Made by a program: the position numbers and the translations under genes
In this document: in pieces, positions 13,306 through 17,908 of the stretch
Layout: every line of letters begins with the position of its first letter
How positions within the stretch are numbered: position 1 is the first letter of the stretch
Notes under the pieces: model-generated
The model's input: the letters and a program-made list of their open reading frames with translations, nothing else
Databases searched by the model: none
What the model was told of the DNA's origin: nothing
NCBI GenBank assembly: GCA_903834645.1
Contig: CAILKA010000029.1
Coordinates: 1 to 17,908 of the forward strand
Direction: 5' to 3'
DNA: 17,908 bases
Source of the DNA: an uncultured beta proteobacterium
GTDB taxonomy: Bacteria; Pseudomonadota; Gammaproteobacteria; Burkholderiales; Burkholderiaceae_C

Positions 13306-14286
13306 ATGCTCCTGACCCCGCGCCGCTCCATCTCCTGCGCCACGCTCGCCGTGGTCCTGGTTCTTGCACTGGCCGGATGTGGTGGCGGCAACTCGTCCGA
13401 CTCCGGGCGCTCGGCGCGCGTGGCCGGCACCACAGCCGACTGGGCGAGCCTGGCCGCATCGGGCCCAGCCAGCGGTCGCTCGGCGCACGCGGCGGCTCGC
13501 GCCGCGACGGGCGTGGCCGCACTGGCAGCCACGACGGACGGGGCACGCGTGCTGATGGTGGACCGACCGGCCGCTCGCATCCGATTGCTGCAGCGGGCGG
13601 ACGGTCGCGTGCTGCGCGAGTGGGCTTGGCCGGCTGAGCTTGGTCCTTCCACGATCGCGCCGGGTAGCCACTGGTTGGCGGCTGCGCTGGCTGTCTCTTC
13701 CGACGCCGGCACCCTGCTGGTGGCGCGCCGAGACAGCACCGTCGTGGCCTACGTGCTGGACGGGGCGGGTGCGCGCCAGCAGGTGTGGCGCGGACATGCG
13801 CAACCCGTGCGCAGCGTGGCGTTGTCGGGCAACGGGTTGCGTGCCGCCAGCGGTGGCGACGATGCGCGCGTGCTGTGGTGGGATGTGCCGGGAGGCAGGC
13901 TGCTGCGCGTGGTGGCGAGCGGGTCGGGCATCGTCGACGCCCTGGCTCTCAGCGCAGATGGCGCCTGGCTCGCCACGGGCGGTGCCGATGGCCAGGTGCG
14001 GGTCTGGGACGCGGGTGCCGACCGCCTCGTGGCCCAGTTCGATGCGCGGGCCGGCGCCGTGCGCGCGCTCGCCTTCGGGGGCGGGGCCGCATGGCTCGCC
14101 AGCGCCACGGCCGACGGCGCGGTGACCGTGTGGGACGTGTCCAGGCGCAGCGCCGTGCACCGCCTGGCAGGCCCGGCGGCGGTGACGGCACTGGGCTTTG
14201 CAGACCCCGCCGCCAGCGTGCTCGTGGCCGGCACCGAGGATGGACGGCTCCTGTCGTGGCCGCTGGGCGCGGGAGCCGGGCGGTGA
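13306..14286 (+). CDS. WD40-repeat lipoprotein
   Basis: A 326-residue protein with a clear lipoprotein signal: MLLTPRRS, a hydrophobic core, and the lipobox LALAGC with the lipidated Cys at 25, followed by Gly/Ser residues. The rest is a run of WD40-type blades. The best four are WRGHAQPVRSVALSGNG...VLWWD (161-193), VDALALSADGAWLATGGADG...VRVWD (210-235), VRALAFGGGAAWLASATADG...VTVWD (252-277) and VTALGFADPAASVLVAGTED...LLSWP (293-319). Residues 65-150 hold at least two weaker blades, so a six- or seven-blade propeller is plausible. It should be anchored in the outer or inner membrane facing the periplasm and act as a protein- or glycan-binding platform. An in-frame TAG just upstream fixes the earliest start. 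Its TGA overlaps the next gene's GTG, so the two products are probably made together. No enzymatic residues are recognised; its partner is inferred to be the downstream protein. Confidence 0.85.
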   Translation: MLLTPRRSISCATLAVVLVLALAGCGGGNSSDSGRSARVAGTTADWASLAASGPASGRSAHAAARAATGVAALAATTDGARVLMVDRPAARIRLLQRADGRVLREWAWPAELGPSTIAPGSHWLAAALAVSSDAGTLLVARRDSTVVAYVLDGAGARQQVWRGHAQPVRSVALSGNGLRAASGGDDARVLWWDVPGGRLLRVVASGSGIVDALALSADGAWLATGGADGQVRVWDAGADRLVAQFDARAGAVRALAFGGGAAWLASATADGAVTVWDVSRRSAVHRLAGPAAVTALGFADPAASVLVAGTEDGRLLSWPLGAGAGR

Positions 14287-17200
14287 GGGGCGCTGGCAGG
14301 CGCCAGGCCATCGGGTGTGCCGAGTCCTCACGCGACGCGGTCGCACGCCGGCCGCGATGGGGCTGGCTCGTGCACCGCCTGGGGCCGCTGCTCGCGGGCC
14401 TGGTGGTGCTGCTGGCGCTGGCGTGGGGGCCACGCGCAGCGCATGCCACGCCCGCCGATGGACCGGGCGGGCCGATCCTGGTCGTGGCCTCTCCGAGCGC
14501 GCCGTTCAGCACCTTCTATGCCGAGATCCTGCGCACGGAAGGCTTCAACGCCTTCCGGGTCTCCGATGCATCGGCACTCACGGCGGCCTCGCTCTCGGCC
14601 CACGACATCGTCGTGCTGCCCCGCATGGCGCTTTCGGAGGCACAGCGCAGCGCGCTCACCGACTGGGTGAACGCCGGAGGCAGCCTGGTCACGATGGCGC
14701 CCGACGCTGCGCTGGCGCCACTGGCGGGCCTCGCGCCGCTGGACCAGGAACTGGCTGGCGGGTGGTATCGCGTCGATCCCGTCGCGCTTCCCGGAGCCGG
14801 GCTGGCGGACCTCTCGCTGCAGTTCCACGGCAGCGCGCAGCGCTACACGCTGGCCGGCGCGGCACTGCTCGCCGCGCTCTACACCGGCGCGAGCACGGCG
14901 ACCACGCATCCGGCGCTGGCCTGGCGCACGGTGGGAGCGGGACGCGTCGCGGCCTTCGCCTGGGACGTTGCAACGTCGATCGTGCTCATGCGCCAGGGCA
15001 ACCCGGCGTGGGCCAACCAGGAGCGTGACGGGCTCATGCCCATCCGCTCCAACGACAAGTTCTACGGCGCAGCCCTGGGCGACGTGCGTCCCGACTGGGT
15101 CGATCCGGAGCGCCTGGCCGTGCCCCAGGCCGACGAGTTGCAGCGGCTCTTCGCGCATGTGGTCGTGCTCGCGAGCCAGACACGACGACCGCTCCCGCGC
15201 GTGTGGCCCTTGCCGCGCGGACTGCGCGCGGTGGTGGTGCTCACGGGCGACGATCACGGCAACGCCGGCACGGCGCCACGCTTCGACCAGCTGCGCGCGG
15301 CCAGCCCGGCGGGCTGCTCGGTGGCCGACTGGACCTGCCTGCGGGGCACCTCGTACCTGTACCCACGCACGCCGCTCACCGACGAGCAGCTCGCCGCCTA
15401 CGAGGCCGAGGGATTCGAGCCCAGCCTGCACGTGGACACGGGTTGTGCCGACTACACGCGCATCTCGCTCGAGCGCAACTACAGCGAGCAGCTCGCGCAG
15501 TGGCGCAGCCGCTTCCCGAGCCTGGCCCCGGTGCGCACGCAGCGTCACCACTGCATCGTGTGGAGCGACTGGGCCAGCGGTGCCCTGGTCCAGTTCGCCC
15601 AGGGCATGCGGCTGGACACCACCTACTACCACTGGCCCGGAAGCTGGCTGGGCCTGGTTGCACCGGCCTACATGACAGGCTCGGCGCAGCCCATGCGCTT
15701 TGCCGACCTGGACGGCTCGCTGATCGACGTCTACCAGGCGGCCACGCACCTCACAGACGAGTCGCTGCAGCGCTACCCGCTGGCCGTGGATGCGCTGCTG
15801 GATGCCGCGCTCGGACCGCCTGGCTACATCGGCGCGTTCACGGTCAACGCCCACACCGACACCCCCAGCTCCGCGGTGGCCGATGCGGTCGTGGCCTCGG
15901 CCACCGCGCGGGGCGTGCCCGTGATCTCGGCGCGCCAGCTGCTCGCCTGGCTCGATGCGCGCAATGCGTCGAGCTTCGGCAACATCGCCTTTGCCAACCA
16001 GGTGCTCGCCTTCGCGCTGAACGCCTCCCCCGACGCCCGTGGGCTGCGTGCCACCCTGCCGCTGCGCCACAACGGGCGCACGCTGACGGCGCTGGCCCGG
16101 GCGGGCGCGGCCGTGCCCTTCACGACCGTGATCTTCAAGGGCACGCAGCTCGCGATGTTCGAGGCCGCACCGGGCAGCTGGACCGCCACCTACGCCGGCA
16201 CCGAGGGCGGGGGCACAGGGGGCGGGCCAGTGGGCGACACCTGTCCGTGCACCGCCTGGCCCGACACCGCCTTGCCCAGTGTCTCGTCGTCGAACGACAC
16301 CGCAAGCGTGGAGCTGGGCGTGCGCGTGCGCACAGCGGTGGACGGGCTCATCACGGGCATTCGCTTCTACAAGGGCTCGGGCAACACCGGCACGCATGTC
16401 GGCTCGTTGTGGAGCACTTCGGGCCAGCTGCTGGCGCGCGGCACCTTCAGCGCCGAGACTGGCACCGGATGGCAGCAGCTGAACTTCCCGACTCCCGTGG
16501 CCGTGAAGGCCGGCGTCGTGGTGGTCGCGTCGTACTTCGCGCCGCGCGGCGGCTACGCGATCGACGCGGGCTACTTCACCGGCCGCAGCGTGGACAGCGG
16601 GCCGGTGCGCCTGCTGGCCGATGGCGAAGCCGGAGGCAACGGGGTGTATGCCTATGCCGGTGCACCCACGTACCCGAACCGCACCTGGCGCGCCAGCAAC
16701 TACTGGGTGGACGTGGTCTTCACGCCGACCGCGCCTCCCCCACCCCCGCCGCCCACCCCCGCGTGCTCGAATCCCTCGAATGCGACCGTGGCCGAGAACT
16801 GCCTGGCCGGCGCACCGCCCAGCCAGTGGGACGTGACGGGCGCGGGCGACGCGACGATCCAGGGCTTTGCCACGCAGATGTCGGTCAATCGTGGCGAGAC
16901 GGTGGCTTTCAAGGTCCGGACCGATGCACCCGCGTGGCGCGCCGACATCTACCGCCTGGGCTGGTACGCCGGCCTGGGCGCACGCCTGGTGGCCACGGTG
17001 CAGCCCTCCGTGACGCTGCCGCAGACGCAGCCTGCCTGCCTCACCGAGACCGCCACCGGCCTGGTGGACTGCGGCAACTGGGCCATATCGGCCACATGGG
17101 CCGTGCCTGCCAACGCCACCTCGGGCATCTACGTGGCGCGCCTGGTGCGGCCCGACACCGGCGGCGCGAGCCACATCGTTTTCATCGTGCGCGACGATGG

Positions 17201-17908
17201 CAGCCGTGCCGAGCTGCTCTTCCAGACCGCCGACACCACCTGGCAGGCCTACAACGAGTGGGGCGGTGCGAGCCTCTACCGGGGCGGCCCGGTGGGCCGC
17301 GCTTACAAGGTCAGCTACAACCGGCCCTTCAACACCCGGGCGCTGGCCAACGGGCAGGACTGGCTCTTCAACGCCGAGTACCCGATGCTGCGCTGGCTCG
17401 AGGCCAACGGCTACGAGGTGGCCTACACGAGCGGGGCGGACGTGGACCGCAACGGCGCGCTGCTGCGCAACCACCGTGCGTTCCTGTCGGTGGGGCACGA
17501 CGAGTACTGGTCGGGCGCGCAGCGCGCGAACGTGGAGGCTGCGCGCGACGCGGGTCTGCACCTGGCCTTCTTCAGCGGCAACGAGGTGTTCTGGAAGACA
17601 CGTTGGGAGCCGAGCCTGGACACCTCGCGCACGCCCTACCGCACGCTCGTGTCGTACAAGGAGACCCTCGCCAACGCCAAGATCGACCCCCACCCGGCCT
17701 GGACCGGCACCTGGCGCGATGCCCGCTTCTCCCCGCCTGCCGATGGTGGCCGCCCCGAGAACGCGCTGACCGGGCAGCTCTTCCTCGTCAACGATGGCGC
17801 GACCGCCGGCATCACCGTGCCGGCCGCCGAGGGCCGGCTGCGGTTGTGGCGCGACACGCCCCTGGCCACGCAGGCGCCCGGGGCCAGCATCACGCTGCCG
17901 CTGGGCAC
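14283..17908 (+). CDS. Large secreted multidomain protein: GATase-like, deacetylase-like, DUF4082-like and N,N-dimethylformamidase-like domains (3' end outside window)
   Basis: The frame starting at GTG 14283 stays open for 1208 codons to the window edge. The GTG overlaps the lipoprotein stop as GTGA; a second GTG at codon 30 is a possible start. Residues 29-55 form a signal peptide (LVVLLALAWGPRAAHA, cleavage after AHA). Residues 60-270 resemble a class I glutamine-amidotransferase-like fold without an obvious nucleophile, and include MRQGNPAWANQERDG. Residues 310-580 resemble a NodB/deacetylase barrel: VVVLTGDDHGN with D323-D324-H325, LHVDTG with H383/D385, RHHC with H422-H423, and NAHTD. 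Residues 678-814 match DUF4082 (ITGIRFYKGSGNTGTHVGSL; GWQQLNFPTPVAVKAG). A proline-rich linker (815-828) leads to a domain like the C-terminal part of the N,N-dimethylformamidase large subunit, with WQAYNEWGG, SVGHDEYWSG and FFSGNEVFW. It is probably exported and acts on surface or extracellular amide- or acetyl-bearing material; the substrate is unknown. Confidence 0.82.
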   Translation, partial: MRGAGRRQAIGCAESSRDAVARRPRWGWLVHRLGPLLAGLVVLLALAWGPRAAHATPADGPGGPILVVASPSAPFSTFYAEILRTEGFNAFRVSDASALTAASLSAHDIVVLPRMALSEAQRSALTDWVNAGGSLVTMAPDAALAPLAGLAPLDQELAGGWYRVDPVALPGAGLADLSLQFHGSAQRYTLAGAALLAALYTGASTATTHPALAWRTVGAGRVAAFAWDVATSIVLMRQGNPAWANQERDGLMPIRSNDKFYGAALGDVRPDWVDPERLAVPQADELQRLFAHVVVLASQTRRPLPRVWPLPRGLRAVVVLTGDDHGNAGTAPRFDQLRAASPAGCSVADWTCLRGTSYLYPRTPLTDEQLAAYEAEGFEPSLHVDTGCADYTRISLERNYSEQLAQWRSRFPSLAPVRTQRHHCIVWSDWASGALVQFAQGMRLDTTYYHWPGSWLGLVAPAYMTGSAQPMRFADLDGSLIDVYQAATHLTDESLQRYPLAVDALLDAALGPPGYIGAFTVNAHTDTPSSAVADAVVASATARGVPVISARQLLAWLDARNASSFGNIAFANQVLAFALNASPDARGLRATLPLRHNGRTLTALARAGAAVPFTTVIFKGTQLAMFEAAPGSWTATYAGTEGGGTGGGPVGDTCPCTAWPDTALPSVSSSNDTASVELGVRVRTAVDGLITGIRFYKGSGNTGTHVGSLWSTSGQLLARGTFSAETGTGWQQLNFPTPVAVKAGVVVVASYFAPRGGYAIDAGYFTGRSVDSGPVRLLADGEAGGNGVYAYAGAPTYPNRTWRASNYWVDVVFTPTAPPPPPPPTPACSNPSNATVAENCLAGAPPSQWDVTGAGDATIQGFATQMSVNRGETVAFKVRTDAPAWRADIYRLGWYAGLGARLVATVQPSVTLPQTQPACLTETATGLVDCGNWAISATWAVPANATSGIYVARLVRPDTGGASHIVFIVRDDGSRAELLFQTADTTWQAYNEWGGASLYRGGPVGRAYKVSYNRPFNTRALANGQDWLFNAEYPMLRWLEANGYEVAYTSGADVDRNGALLRNHRAFLSVGHDEYWSGAQRANVEAARDAGLHLAFFSGNEVFWKTRWEPSLDTSRTPYRTLVSYKETLANAKIDPHPAWTGTWRDARFSPPADGGRPENALTGQLFLVNDGATAGITVPAAEGRLRLWRDTPLATQAPGASITLPLG

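Noticed and set aside
14280..14340. Terminator after the WD40 lipoprotein
   Set aside because: The next gene starts within the stop codon (GTGA) and there is no stem followed by a T run, so transcription should continue.
14328..17693. Open minus-strand frame of 1121 codons
   Set aside because: It mirrors the plus-strand exoprotein, which shows a signal peptide, DUF4082 and dimethylformamidase-like motifs. The minus translation is composition-driven and has no recognisable domain.

Overview
The window is very GC-rich (roughly 70% by eye), with third positions dominated by G and C, tightly packed genes and several GTG starts. The gene content and protein flavour suggest a betaproteobacterium of the order Burkholderiales (Comamonadaceae, Sphaerotilaceae or similar). 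That placement is inference from style, not from a marker gene.

Positions 1-13174 hold a single minus-strand block of ten genes that reads as a Wzx/Wzy-type exopolysaccharide or surface-polysaccharide assembly operon. In order of transcription (right to left) it contains: a polyprenyl-phosphate sugar transferase with a degenerate GGDEF-like N-terminus (11954-13174), a nucleotide-sugar epimerase (10895-11941), a DegT-type aminotransferase (9759-10898), a Wzx-like flippase (8140-9762), a GT-B glycosyltransferase (6260-8143), a GT-A family 2 glycosyltransferase (5211-6299), a GT32-like DXD glycosyltransferase (4396-5208), an asparagine-synthetase-like/family 2 glycosyltransferase fusion (1561-4332), a Wzy/O-antigen-ligase-like polymerase (196-1515) and the first 66 codons of a polysaccharide deacetylase (1-199, cut by the window edge). 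Many junctions are ATGA or GTGA overlaps, so the block is probably co-transcribed and translationally coupled. Together the genes would load the first sugar onto undecaprenyl phosphate, extend it with at least four glycosyltransferase modules, supply an amino-sugar precursor, flip the repeat unit, polymerise it, and deacetylate or otherwise edit it.

A 131-base divergent intergenic region (13175-13305) separates this operon from a plus-strand pair. The first gene (13306-14286) is a lipoprotein with WD40-type repeats. Its stop codon overlaps, as GTGA, the start of a very large secreted protein (14283 to beyond 17908). That protein is open for 1208 codons with no stop before the window edge. It carries a glutamine-amidotransferase-like region, a deacetylase-like region, a DUF4082-like beta-sandwich, a proline-rich linker and a domain resembling the C-terminal part of the N,N-dimethylformamidase large subunit. 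The residues of that enzyme's iron site appear to be kept at matching spacing. This pair, next to a polysaccharide operon with its own deacetylase, is the most intriguing part of the window.

No tRNA, rRNA, CRISPR array, insertion sequence or convincing terminator was seen. There is no gene-free stretch longer than 300 bases.
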